Assembly: GCA_947258805.1 (NCBI GenBank)
Contig: CAMYJV010000014.1
Coordinates: 1 to 28,405, forward strand
Length of the DNA stretch: 28,405 nt
Reading direction: 5' to 3'
Source: an uncultured Gammaproteobacteria bacterium
GTDB taxonomy: Bacteria; Pseudomonadota; Gammaproteobacteria; GCA-2729495
Positions 8,215 through 15,651 of this stretch are shown here, in pieces. The notes beneath the pieces were generated by a model. It was not told the origin of the DNA, made no database searches, and saw only the letters and a program-made list of their open reading frames with translations. Each line of letters begins with the position of its first letter. Position 1 is the stretch's first letter. The translations under genes and the position numbers were made by a program.

Positions 8215-9156
8215 TTGGATGCCGTCGCCGAGCGCAGCCGCGAGATCATTCGGCAAGGGTCGAAAAGTTTCGCCGCTGCTGCCCGGCTGTTCGATACCGA
8301 TACGCGGGCGGACGTCTACAAGCTCTACGCATGGTGCCGCTACTGCGACGACCTGATCGACGGCCAGGAGCTGGGTTTCGGCCGCGAGCAGATCTCCCAG
8401 GCTGATTCAGAGGCCCGACTGGCTTTGCTGCGCCGTGAAACGGAGCGGGCGCTGGCCGGGGAGCGGGTGGATGCGCCGGCTTTTGTCGGCCTGCAGCAGG
8501 TCGCCAGCCGCCACCAGATTCCGCGCCGGCATCCGCTGGACCTGATACAGGGCTTCGAGATGGATGTGCGTGGCCACCAGTACCAGGAATTGGAGGACAC
8601 GCTGCTCTACAGCTACCACGTGGCCGGCGTCGTCGGCGTGATGATGGCTTACGTCATGGGGGCGCGGGAACCGGCGGTGCTCGGTCGGGCTGCCGACCTG
8701 GGAATCGCTTTTCAGCTGACGAATATTTCCCGGGACGTGATAGACGATGCCGACAACGGCCGCGTTTACCTGCCCGCGCGATGGCTCGAAGCTGCCGGTG
8801 TGGCGGCGGGGGAAGTCGCGGCGCCCGCCAGCCGCCAGGCGGTGTTCGACGTGGTCGCGCGTTTGCTGGATATCGCCGAACTTTACTACCGGTCGGCGGC
8901 CCAGGGCGTTCCGGCCCTGGGGTTTCGTGCCGGCTGGGCCGTCAGCACGGCGGCCGGCGTCTACCGGGATATCGGCCGGCTGGTGCTTCGCCGCGGTGCC
9001 GCCGCGTGGGACACGCGGGCAATCGTGCCAGGCCGGCGCAAGCTTTGGTGGGGGTTCCGAGGGGCGCTGCAGGCGCTGACCGCGGTCAGTTTCGGGCGCC
9101 GGCGCGCGACCCGCCCGCGCTCACCGGATCTCTGGATCAAGCCTGACCTGTGTTGA
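8215..9156 (+). CDS. crtB: Phytoene synthase CrtB
   Basis: A 313-aa trans-isoprenyl diphosphate synthase of the squalene/phytoene synthase family. Both Asp-rich Mg-diphosphate motifs are present: DDLID (45-49) and DVIDDADNGRVYLP (174-187). The GSKSFAAAARLF start and YSYHVAGVVGVMM are also diagnostic. It condenses two GGPP molecules to phytoene. The start is the TTG at 8215, 1 bp after the crtI stop, with GGAG about 10 bp upstream; no in-frame ATG is better placed. The last 20 bp overlap the 3' end of the oppositely oriented crtZ. The enzyme supplying GGPP (crtE) is not in the window. Confidence 0.95.
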   Translation: MDAVAERSREIIRQGSKSFAAAARLFDTDTRADVYKLYAWCRYCDDLIDGQELGFGREQISQADSEARLALLRRETERALAGERVDAPAFVGLQQVASRHQIPRRHPLDLIQGFEMDVRGHQYQELEDTLLYSYHVAGVVGVMMAYVMGAREPAVLGRAADLGIAFQLTNISRDVIDDADNGRVYLPARWLEAAGVAAGEVAAPASRQAVFDVVARLLDIAELYYRSAAQGVPALGFRAGWAVSTAAGVYRDIGRLVLRRGAAAWDTRAIVPGRRKLWWGFRGALQALTAVSFGRRRATRPRSPDLWIKPDLC

Positions 9157-9616
9157 GAGTGCCCGCCAGCTCGCGCCGTTTCGCGTCCAGTTCCTGTACC
9201 GGTTTCGTATAGAGAAAACCGAAGGACACGGCCCCTTCCTTCGTGGTCGTTGCGTGGTGCACATAGTGCGCCTGGATAATCCGCTTCATGTAGGGATTCC
9301 TGCCGTTGTAGCGAAACGGCAGTCGCCGGTGCACGATCCCGTCGTGAAAAGCAAAGTAGCAGAAGCCGTAGGCCGTCATTCCGAGGCCCACGGGCAGCAG
9401 CGGCGCGCTGACGTTCACACCAAGCCAGATCAGCAGGATCGACGGCAAGGCAAAATAGAAGGCAAACAGGTCGTTCTTTTCGAACATGCCTTCGCGCGGC
9501 CGGTGATGGGACTCATGCCAGCACCACAGCGGGCCATGCATCAGGTACTTGTGCGTTCCCCACGCCACGCCTTCCATCCCGGCGAATGCAGCGATAAACA
9601 GCAGCAGATCAATCAT
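9137..9616 (-). CDS. crtZ: Beta-carotene hydroxylase CrtZ
   Basis: A 159-aa membrane di-iron hydroxylase of the usual CrtZ length. All His clusters are visible: HKYLMH (22-27), HESHH (34-38), HDGIVH (91-96) and HYVHH (117-121). Hydrophobic stretches flank them. It adds the 3 and 3' hydroxyls to beta-carotene, giving zeaxanthin. It is transcribed against the crt operon and overlaps the end of crtB by 20 bp. The sterol desaturase-family gene sits 34 bp upstream in the same direction, so the two may be co-transcribed. An AGGA abuts the ATG directly, which is unusually close for a ribosome site. Confidence 0.95.
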   Translation of the reverse strand: MIDLLLFIAAFAGMEGVAWGTHKYLMHGPLWCWHESHHRPREGMFEKNDLFAFYFALPSILLIWLGVNVSAPLLPVGLGMTAYGFCYFAFHDGIVHRRLPFRYNGRNPYMKRIIQAHYVHHATTTKEGAVSFGFLYTKPVQELDAKRRELAGTLNTGQA

Positions 9617-9650
9617 TCCTGAATTTTACTCCGTCTTCTCCGCCCGTGCG

Positions 9651-10451
9651 TCAGGGTGCCAGACCCGAGCGGCCACTTTCTGCAGCCATCCCATCGGCCG
9701 GGACACGGAGAAAATCATACTCGCTTTCGAGTTTGTCGGTGCCCATGACCCGATCCCAGAACCGGAAATACAGGGCGTAGTTACACTTATAAGCTTGGTG
9801 ATGCAGGTTGTGGTGGGCCGCCGAAATCCAGTGTCGGCCGGCAAATCCGCGCAGCCACGCGTCGGGCAAAATCTCATAGCCGGAGTGGTTGGTGACGCTG
9901 ACGATCGTCATAAGTACCAGGATAAGCAGGATCGCTGACACGTGAATCGGAATGAAAAACACCATGATCGGCAGGATTGCGGCGCCGAGCAGGGACTCCG
10001 TCGGGTGAAAGGAAAAACCTGCCCACGGAGTGGGTTGCCTCGACTCATGGTGCACCTTGTGCATCACCGGGAAGATTCGTGGTCGATGCATCATCCGATG
10101 CGTCCAGTAGAAATAGGTGTCGTGTATGAACAGGTACACCGGTACGCTGGCGAAATACCAGGGCCAGCCGTAATCCGCTATGTCCATGTAGATCGCCGTG
10201 CCGCCAGCCTTCCACGCCTCGATGACGACGGCGCCGGGCACCGCGTAGATGGCCGATGCGACGACGGACCAGCCAATCTCACTGCGGATCAATTTCGCGG
10301 GCGGTACGATTGCCGTCAGCTTGCGGGCCCGCAGCAGGTTGCCGTCACGTTTCCATAGTGCCCAGTAGAAAAAGCCCGCGATCGCAAAATAGCGGGCACT
10401 GATAATGGCGAACAGGGCCACGGCGGTAATGGCAACGGTGTTCCAGTGCAT
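9651..10451 (-). CDS. Sterol desaturase / fatty acid hydroxylase superfamily protein
   Basis: A 266-aa integral membrane di-iron oxygenase. The His boxes are HRMMH (after YFYWT), HKVHH and HHNLHH, with several hydrophobic segments before and between them. This superfamily hydroxylates or desaturates sterols, fatty acids, hopanoids and some carotenoids. Its place directly upstream of crtZ suggests a second oxidative step on the xanthophyll, for example ring hydroxylation, but that is inference. No Shine-Dalgarno is seen at ATG 10451. The frame stays open upstream (reading HDADFPGHYYYDFPPPLP just before the Met) without a standard start codon, so the true N-terminus is uncertain. The GT2-GtrA gene is divergent, 96 bp away. 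Confidence 0.88.
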   Translation of the reverse strand: MHWNTVAITAVALFAIISARYFAIAGFFYWALWKRDGNLLRARKLTAIVPPAKLIRSEIGWSVVASAIYAVPGAVVIEAWKAGGTAIYMDIADYGWPWYFASVPVYLFIHDTYFYWTHRMMHRPRIFPVMHKVHHESRQPTPWAGFSFHPTESLLGAAILPIMVFFIPIHVSAILLILVLMTIVSVTNHSGYEILPDAWLRGFAGRHWISAAHHNLHHQAYKCNYALYFRFWDRVMGTDKLESEYDFLRVPADGMAAESGRSGLAP

Positions 10452-10520
10452 TGCGGTGGGCAGCGGGGGCGGAAAGTCGTAATAATAATGCCCCGGAAAA
10501 TCCGCGTCATGCGCAAGTTT

Positions 10521-10532
10521 GCGATTAATCGC
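10521..10532. promoter_or_regulatory. 12-bp perfect palindrome GCGATTAATCGC in a divergent promoter region
   Basis: GCGATTAATCGC is a perfect palindrome. It lies in the 96-bp gap between the divergent sterol desaturase-family gene (start 10451) and the GT2-GtrA gene (start 10548), 15 bp before the latter. The position suits an operator, but a single site has little statistical weight. Confidence 0.25.
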
Positions 10533-10547
10533 TGGGAAGGGTGACAG

Positions 10548-11648
10548 GTGCAGGCCGGCGCAGAACTGGCAATTATCGTGCCGACCTTAAACGAGGCCGC
10601 CAATATGCCGGCGCTGGTCCAGCGGCTGGACCGGTGCCTTGAAGGCATTCGGTGGGAGCTGTTGGTCGTGGACGATGACAGTCCGGACGGCACCGCCGAC
10701 CTGGTCCGGGAGCTGGGCCGGGAGGACGGCAGGGTCCGCTGCATCCAGCGCCTGGGCAGGCGCGGGCTGGCCTCCGCCTGCATCGAGGGCATGCTGGCGA
10801 CCACCGCACCGTTGCTGGCCGTCATGGACGGCGATCTTCAGCATGATGAGCGCTTGCTGCCGCAGATGTATACAGCACTGCGCGGCGATGGCCTCGACCT
10901 GGTGGTGGGCAGTCGCTATGTGGACGGCGGCCACAGTGACGGCCTGAACGGTCGCCGCGCAGAACTCAGTCGCCTGGCCACCCGCCTCGGCCGGCCGCTG
11001 GTGCCGCCCGAACTGACAGATCCGATGAGTGGCTTTTTCATGCTGCGTCGGGAGGCATTGCAACACTCCATGCGCCGCCTGTCCGGTATTGGCTTCAAGA
11101 TTCTGCTCGATCTGTTTGCGTCCTCCGAACGGCCCCTGCGCTTTCGTGAGCTGCCCTACGGATTTCGTGGCCGCACCGCGGGACAGAGCAAGCTCGACGG
11201 GCAGGCGGCCTGGGACTACGGCATGTTGCTGCTGGACAAGCTGGTGGGCCGTTTCGTGCCGGTGCGCATGGTGTCGTTCATGCTGGTCGGCGGATCGGGT
11301 GTGTTCGTGCATATGGCCGTGCTCGCGTGGCTGTTTCGCGGCCTGGACCAGAGCTTTGTCTTTAGCCAGGTGACCGCCACGCTGGTGGCGATGACCGCCA
11401 ACTTTGTGCTGAACAACCTCATCACCTATCGCGACATTCGCCTGACCGGCTGGGGCTGGTTGCGCGGCTGGGCCAGCTTCACGATGGCCTGCAGTATCGG
11501 CGCCGCGGCCAACGTGGGCATTGCCGACTACCTGTTCGGGCGTGACACGGCCTGGGCACTGGCCGGTATTGTCGGCATCCTGGTGGGCGCCGTCTGGAAC
11601 TACGTGATCACGCTGGTCTTCACGTGGCGGGCTGCAGTGCCCCGATGA
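10548..11648 (+). CDS. Polyprenol-phosphate sugar transferase (GT2, DPM1-like) fused to a GtrA-like membrane domain
   Basis: A 366-aa protein. Residues 1 to about 230 form a GT2 domain of the dolichyl-phosphate mannosyltransferase type: IIVPTLNEAANM (9-20), VVDDDSPDGTADLV (40-53) and the DXD-like VMDGDLQHDE (92-101). Residues from about 238 form a GtrA-like domain with four hydrophobic segments, beginning VRMVSFMLVGGSGVFVHM. Such fusions transfer a sugar from a nucleotide donor to polyprenyl phosphate on the inner membrane face, and the GtrA part may help flip it. The start is GTG 10548, preceded by GGAAGGG. The stop overlaps the start of the next gene (ATGA), which encodes a GT39-type transferase likely to use the lipid-linked sugar. 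Confidence 0.9.
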   Translation: MQAGAELAIIVPTLNEAANMPALVQRLDRCLEGIRWELLVVDDDSPDGTADLVRELGREDGRVRCIQRLGRRGLASACIEGMLATTAPLLAVMDGDLQHDERLLPQMYTALRGDGLDLVVGSRYVDGGHSDGLNGRRAELSRLATRLGRPLVPPELTDPMSGFFMLRREALQHSMRRLSGIGFKILLDLFASSERPLRFRELPYGFRGRTAGQSKLDGQAAWDYGMLLLDKLVGRFVPVRMVSFMLVGGSGVFVHMAVLAWLFRGLDQSFVFSQVTATLVAMTANFVLNNLITYRDIRLTGWGWLRGWASFTMACSIGAAANVGIADYLFGRDTAWALAGIVGILVGAVWNYVITLVFTWRAAVPR

Positions 11649-13180
11649 ACTCTACGCGGCGGCCCCGCGCCGCGATAGCGCCCTACGCGGTGATCGGACT
11701 GGCCGTCGTGCTGGGGAAAGCCGGTCTGTTTCTGCTGGCCGGCAGCCGCTACGGCTTCCTGTCCGACGAGCTTTATTTCCTCGACGCAGCGGCGCGGCCG
11801 GCGTGGGGCTACGTGGACCTGCCGCCGCTGTTGCCCTGGTTGCTCGGCGTGTTGCAACTGGATTCCCTGCTGGCCCTGCGGGCTGCCGCGGCCGCGACGG
11901 GTGCGGCGGTCATCCTGGTGGGCGTCGACCTGTGCCGGATCCTCGGTGGCCGGCCGTTTGCGGCCTGGATCGTCGCGCTGGTGCTGCTGTTTGCGCCCGG
12001 TTTCCTGTCCGTGCACAGCATCATGACGATGAACGTGCTGGAGCAGTTGTGGTGGCTGTCGGCCTTCTGGCTGGCTGCGCGCCATCTGCAGACCCGCGAG
12101 TCACGCTATGTGCTGGGTCTTGGTGTGGTGCTGGGACTCGGCGTATTGACCAAGCTGTCGATCCTTGTACTTTGCGCCGGGCTTCCCGCCGCCTGGCTGA
12201 TCTGGGACCGCAGCGTGTTCCGGGCAATGAGCACCTGGATTGCGGCGGCCCTCGCAATGGCCCTGGTGGCACCCTTTCTCGCCTGGCAGCTGAGCAATGA
12301 CTGGCCGTTCCTGCAGTTTGTCACGGCATACAACGGCGCGGTGCCTAACGCCCTGGTCCTGCGGTATCCGGCGCTGGGCATGGTGCTGACCATGAATCCG
12401 GGCTATGCGCTGTTCTGGGGGCCGGGGGCTGTCTACGTACTCCTGAGCAGAGACCTGCCGCTGCGCGTGCTGGGTACGGCCGCGTGGCTAAGCCTGGCCT
12501 TGTTCCTGTTCGCTGGCGTGAAGTTCTATTTTGCCGTGCCGGTCTTCGGACTGTTCACCGCGGCCGGCGCGCTGTTCTGGCAACAGTTCCTGGTGCCGCG
12601 CCGGCGCACCCTGCAGGCTTTGCTGGTGACGATGGCATTGTCCGGCGTGCTGGCGGTGCCGGGCGCGGCGCCGGTGTTGGGCCCCCAGCAACTCGACAGG
12701 GTGACCCGCTTCCTGCGCGACGCCGAACAGGGTTACCCGGGCCGGGCGCCGGCAGACCTGGAGCGTTACTTTCCGCACTTCGCAGAAATGCACGGCTGGC
12801 CGGAACTCGTCGCGCTGACGGCCGACATCTGGGCCCAGTTGTCGCCGGCGCAGCGCGAAAAGGCAGTCCTCGTGGCGTCCCACTACGGCCAGGCCGGCGC
12901 CCTGAATCAGCTGGACGTGGACAACCGCCTGCCGGCAGCTTACGGGCGGCACATGAACTATCACTTGTGGAGTGAAGGGCTGAATCCGGAACGGGGACTA
13001 TTCGTCGGTTTTACGGCTGACGAACTGGAGCCACTGTTCCGCGATGTGCAGGAACTGGGTCGGCTGGACTGTACGGCGTGCATGGCGCGCGAGCGGGGCC
13101 TGCGCATTTACTATGCGGCAGGTCCCAGGCTGCCGGCCGCGAAAATTCGCGAGCAGTTGCAGCGCTACTATTTTTTCTGA
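11645..13180 (+). CDS. GT39/ArnT-like membrane glycosyltransferase
   Basis: A 511-aa polytopic protein with about ten hydrophobic segments. The first periplasmic loop carries the conserved acidic pair in YGFLSDELYF (D41-E42), then GYVDLPPLLPWL (55-66). Both are hallmarks of the PMT/ArnT (GT39 and related) families. The C-terminal 170 residues form a soluble domain. The enzyme would move a sugar from a polyprenyl phosphate donor to an acceptor on the periplasmic side; the acceptor is unknown. I chose ATG 11645, which overlaps the TGA of the GT2-GtrA gene; GTG 11624 is in frame but less likely. It converges on the next gene, with 5 bp between stops. Confidence 0.88.
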   Translation: MNSTRRPRAAIAPYAVIGLAVVLGKAGLFLLAGSRYGFLSDELYFLDAAARPAWGYVDLPPLLPWLLGVLQLDSLLALRAAAAATGAAVILVGVDLCRILGGRPFAAWIVALVLLFAPGFLSVHSIMTMNVLEQLWWLSAFWLAARHLQTRESRYVLGLGVVLGLGVLTKLSILVLCAGLPAAWLIWDRSVFRAMSTWIAAALAMALVAPFLAWQLSNDWPFLQFVTAYNGAVPNALVLRYPALGMVLTMNPGYALFWGPGAVYVLLSRDLPLRVLGTAAWLSLALFLFAGVKFYFAVPVFGLFTAAGALFWQQFLVPRRRTLQALLVTMALSGVLAVPGAAPVLGPQQLDRVTRFLRDAEQGYPGRAPADLERYFPHFAEMHGWPELVALTADIWAQLSPAQREKAVLVASHYGQAGALNQLDVDNRLPAAYGRHMNYHLWSEGLNPERGLFVGFTADELEPLFRDVQELGRLDCTACMARERGLRIYYAAGPRLPAAKIREQLQRYYFF

Positions 13181-13185
13181 GGGCG

Positions 13186-13746
13186 TCAGCCGAATGGGCA
13201 GCTCTGCTCTTTCTCCACCAGGTCGAATACGAACAGGAACTTCGCCATGCCGCAGAGCACGGCCATGATCATGCCGAGCTCGTAGAGCTCGCCGTCGTCA
13301 AAATGCCCCTGCAGCCGCTCGTACAGCGCGGCATTCAGTCGGCCGTTTGGATTCGTCAGGGCCATCGCGTCGGCCAGCGCCAGCGCGGCGCGCTCTGCCG
13401 AACTGAACGGACCGCTTTCGTAGTCCGGCAGCGCGTCGAGTTCCTGTGGCGTGAACCCCACCGCCAGGGCCTGGGCACGGTCACCCTTGTTGCAGAACGC
13501 GCAGCCGTGCAGGTTGGCCAGTCGCAGCCTCACCAGTTCCAGCACCCGGCGCGGCAGCCGGCTGTCGTAGAAGCGTTCCTGGTAAAAGCTTTGCAGGTAC
13601 CAGCGCAGGCTGTCGGGGCTGTTGCCCGATACCTCGATGAAAGTGGCATCACCGGTGACCTTGAAGGCACTGTCCCAGGCAGGCTGCAGGTCAGTCGGCA
13701 GCTGGTCCCGGGGCACCTTGCGCAGCATGGGCCGAGGCGCAGACAT
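13186..13746 (-). CDS. Carboxymuconolactone decarboxylase / AhpD-like protein
   Basis: A 186-aa all-helical protein of the carboxymuconolactone decarboxylase superfamily. The core motif is LRLANLHGCAFCNKGDRAQA (75-94), with Cys82 and Cys85 as a redox CxxC, as in AhpD-like alkylhydroperoxidases. The FSSAERAALALADAMA segment and a helical C-terminus follow. A peroxidase or thiol oxidoreductase role is likely; true carboxymuconolactone decarboxylase activity is less so because of the CxxC. It stands alone in a leftward gene row. The upstream gap contains a hairpin and a REP-like sequence. Confidence 0.85.
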   Translation of the reverse strand: MSAPRPMLRKVPRDQLPTDLQPAWDSAFKVTGDATFIEVSGNSPDSLRWYLQSFYQERFYDSRLPRRVLELVRLRLANLHGCAFCNKGDRAQALAVGFTPQELDALPDYESGPFSSAERAALALADAMALTNPNGRLNAALYERLQGHFDDGELYELGMIMAVLCGMAKFLFVFDLVEKEQSCPFG

Positions 13747-13794
13747 GGCTTTCTCCGTTCATTCCATGAGCGCAAGTCTAGATGCCGTGGCAGC

Positions 13795-13820
13795 GGGCTG
13801 CAGCCTCGAGACTGCAGCCC
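13795..13820. repeat. Hairpin (9-bp inverted repeat) beside a REP-like element
   Basis: GGGCTGCAG (13795-13803) and CTGCAGCCC (13812-13820) form a perfect stem with an 8-nt loop. There is no T-run on either side, so it is not a classical intrinsic terminator. It sits immediately before the REP-like sequence in the 142-bp gap between two leftward genes. Confidence 0.6.
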
Positions 13821-13821
13821 G

Positions 13822-13844
13822 GTGGGAGCGGCTTCGGCCGCGAC
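13822..13844 (+). repeat. REP-like element (GTGGGAGCGGCTTCGGCCGCGAC)-type
   Basis: The segment opens GTGGGAGCGGC, loops through TTC and closes GGCCGCGAC. This matches the well-known REP family of pseudomonads and xanthomonads (G-GGAGCGGCTTC-GCCGCGA). Such elements are small intergenic palindromes moved by RAYT-type transposases and are scattered in genomes in many copies. Only one copy was seen in this window. No RAYT gene is present here. Confidence 0.6.
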
Positions 13845-13888
13845 AGGAGTCTCTGGAACGTGCAGTGGACAACGCCGCTGATATCGCG

Positions 13889-14596
13889 TCACCGGGCCGC
13901 GATTCCAGGGGCAAGCAACCGGCCTGCCGCCGGTGACGATTGCAGGCGCCGGCGGATTCCGGCCAGCCCGGCCAGCGCCGAAGCCAGCAGCCCTGCGGCG
14001 CCCGGCAGGGGCACCGTCGGCAGTGAGGTACCGCCCGCAGCCCCCGGGGAACCCAGGTTGCCGAGCAGCAGGGGCTGGCTCGCTGCGCGGTAGTCGGCGT
14101 CTGTTGCATTTGCCAGGCCCGGCAACAGCACAGCCAGTTCGTTGGCTACACCGGCGCCGTAGGCATCGCCGTCCGTATACGCCAGGCGGAACAGTTCCTG
14201 GTCGCCGGTACCGGCCAGTACGATTTCATCTGCCGCGTTGGTCAGGCTCATGGATGCGCCGTAGATGTAGTCCACCTGCAAGCCCAGTGCGCTGCCGTCG
14301 CCGTTGCCGAATACACCGAAGGCACCGGCGTCAACGGTCAGTGCGCCGACGGTGAAACGGTTGCTGCCGTCATCCCGCACGACCAGGCCGCTGAGGTCTA
14401 CCGCGGAGTTACGGTGGTTGAAAACCTCGAAATATTCCCCTTCGCTGTCGGCCACGCCGGCGGGGTTGGCCAGGTATTCGGTGATCGCGAGATCACCGGG
14501 GCTGAGGTCGTCAAGGGTCAGAATCGCGGCCTGTGCGTTCGTCAGGACGCTGCCGCACAGGGCAGTGAGGATCGGGAGAGAGGTTGAGCATCGCAT
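13889..14596 (-). CDS. Lamin tail domain protein with VPLP-CTERM-like sorting signal
   Basis: A 235-aa exported protein. ATG 14594-14596 was chosen because GGAG lies 8 bp upstream and the sequence that follows is a signal peptide (about 1-23, MRCSTSLPILTALCGSVLTN). A lamin-tail (LTD) beta-sandwich follows: LAITEYLANPAGVADSEGEY, FEVFNHRNSAVDLSGLVVRD, then GAFGVFGNGDG. At residues 195-217 there is VPLPGAAG, a hydrophobic helix and RRR, the layout of a PEP-CTERM/VPLP exosortase signal. Unusually, 18 residues (LQSSPAAGRLLAPGIAAR) follow the basic cluster, where such proteins normally end. The likely location is the outer surface or exopolymer. No exosortase gene is in view. Confidence 0.78.
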   Translation of the reverse strand: MRCSTSLPILTALCGSVLTNAQAAILTLDDLSPGDLAITEYLANPAGVADSEGEYFEVFNHRNSAVDLSGLVVRDDGSNRFTVGALTVDAGAFGVFGNGDGSALGLQVDYIYGASMSLTNAADEIVLAGTGDQELFRLAYTDGDAYGAGVANELAVLLPGLANATDADYRAASQPLLLGNLGSPGAAGGTSLPTVPLPGAAGLLASALAGLAGIRRRLQSSPAAGRLLAPGIAAR

Positions 14597-14715
14597 TTGC
14601 AGGTCTCCGGTCGTGTTCGCGTGCCGCGGGAAATCCGTGGTGCACACGCATGGTCACCGGAGGCATGTGGGTGGTGCGATGCGTTAATCGCAGGCGTTCA
14701 GCCGGTTTCGCGTCG

Positions 14716-15495
14716 TCAACGTCCGGCAGCCGCCTGCGTCTCCGGTTTCCGAAACACGAGGAAATGTTGCTGCGGCAGAAAGTCCAGCGTGGTGTCCCAG
14801 GCCAGGCCCACGGCGGCCATCTCCGCAATGGCCTGTTCCGCGCTCATCTTGTGCAGGCGCTTGATGGGCACCCGCGGATCTTCGGCCCGGTACTCGATCA
14901 GCACCACGCGGCCGCCCGGCTTCAGGCCGGCTACCACGCCTGCCATGACTTCCCGGGGATAGGAAAACTCGTGATACGCGTCGACCAGCAAGGCCATGTC
15001 TACGCTGTTCGGGGGCAGGCGCGGGTCTGTTTCCGTGGCGAGTATGGTCTCCACATTGTCGAGGTTCGCAGCTTCCACCCGGTCGGCAATAATGGCGAGC
15101 ATCTCCGGCTGGATATCCACGGCCAGCACGCGCCCGGTGGGGCCGACACGCTGTGCCATCGGCAGCGAGAAATAGCCCGTACCAGCGCCGATATCCGCCG
15201 CGACGGAACCGGGCTCCAGGGGCAGGTTGTCGAGCAGCAGGTCGGTCCGCTCCTCACGTTCGCGGCTCGGACGCTCCAGCCAGCCAGCGCCCAGGTGCCC
15301 CATCACATGGGAAATCTCCCGGCCCATGTAGTACTTGCCGATCCCGTCCCGGGTCGCGGCGCGGGTCTCATAGACGCTCTCACCTGGCGTCCCGTCAGCG
15401 GGCTTCGGCGCCGGCGCCTCTTCCGCGCAGGCCGCGCTGAAGGCCACAAACCCGGTGGCGAGGATGCTGTTCGCAATTTTTCTCAACGGTCCCAT
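14716..15495 (-). CDS. Class I SAM-dependent methyltransferase with N-terminal signal sequence
   Basis: A 259-aa protein starting at ATG 15493-15495, with AGGGAG 6 bp upstream. The open frame extends much further, but that part is the antisense of the ZIP-like gene. Residues 1-24 look like a signal peptide (basic start, then ILATGFVAFSAACAEEA), followed by a Pro/Ala linker. A complete Rossmann methyltransferase domain comes next: motif I ADIGAGTGYFSLP (100-112), VLAVDIQPEML (123-133), VDAYHEF (171-177) and LKPGGRVVLIEYR (191-203). The Cys at 23 does not sit in a good lipobox. A methyltransferase needs SAM, which is not known in the periplasm, so either the N-terminus is only an anchor or the protein has another use. 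It is divergent from the ZIP-like gene. Confidence 0.85.
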   Translation of the reverse strand: MGPLRKIANSILATGFVAFSAACAEEAPAPKPADGTPGESVYETRAATRDGIGKYYMGREISHVMGHLGAGWLERPSREREERTDLLLDNLPLEPGSVAADIGAGTGYFSLPMAQRVGPTGRVLAVDIQPEMLAIIADRVEAANLDNVETILATETDPRLPPNSVDMALLVDAYHEFSYPREVMAGVVAGLKPGGRVVLIEYRAEDPRVPIKRLHKMSAEQAIAEMAAVGLAWDTTLDFLPQQHFLVFRKPETQAAAGR

Positions 15496-15651
15496 GATGT
15501 CTCCCTGTTTACCCCAAGCGGTTCGCTGCCGCACCCGCCACCGGATTCGCCAGCGGTGCCGCGTTGGTCGCGGCCGGAGCCCGTGAGATACTCCTGACTG
15601 CGCGGGCACCCTTGGGCCCCGGGCTCCATCGTCATTACCGAGATTCCTGCG

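Noticed and set aside
9651..10451. Calling the sterol desaturase-family gene crtW (ketolase) or crtG
   Set aside because: The His boxes and flanks are those of the general sterol desaturase superfamily. CrtW has a different layout, and CrtG cannot be shown without a phylogeny.
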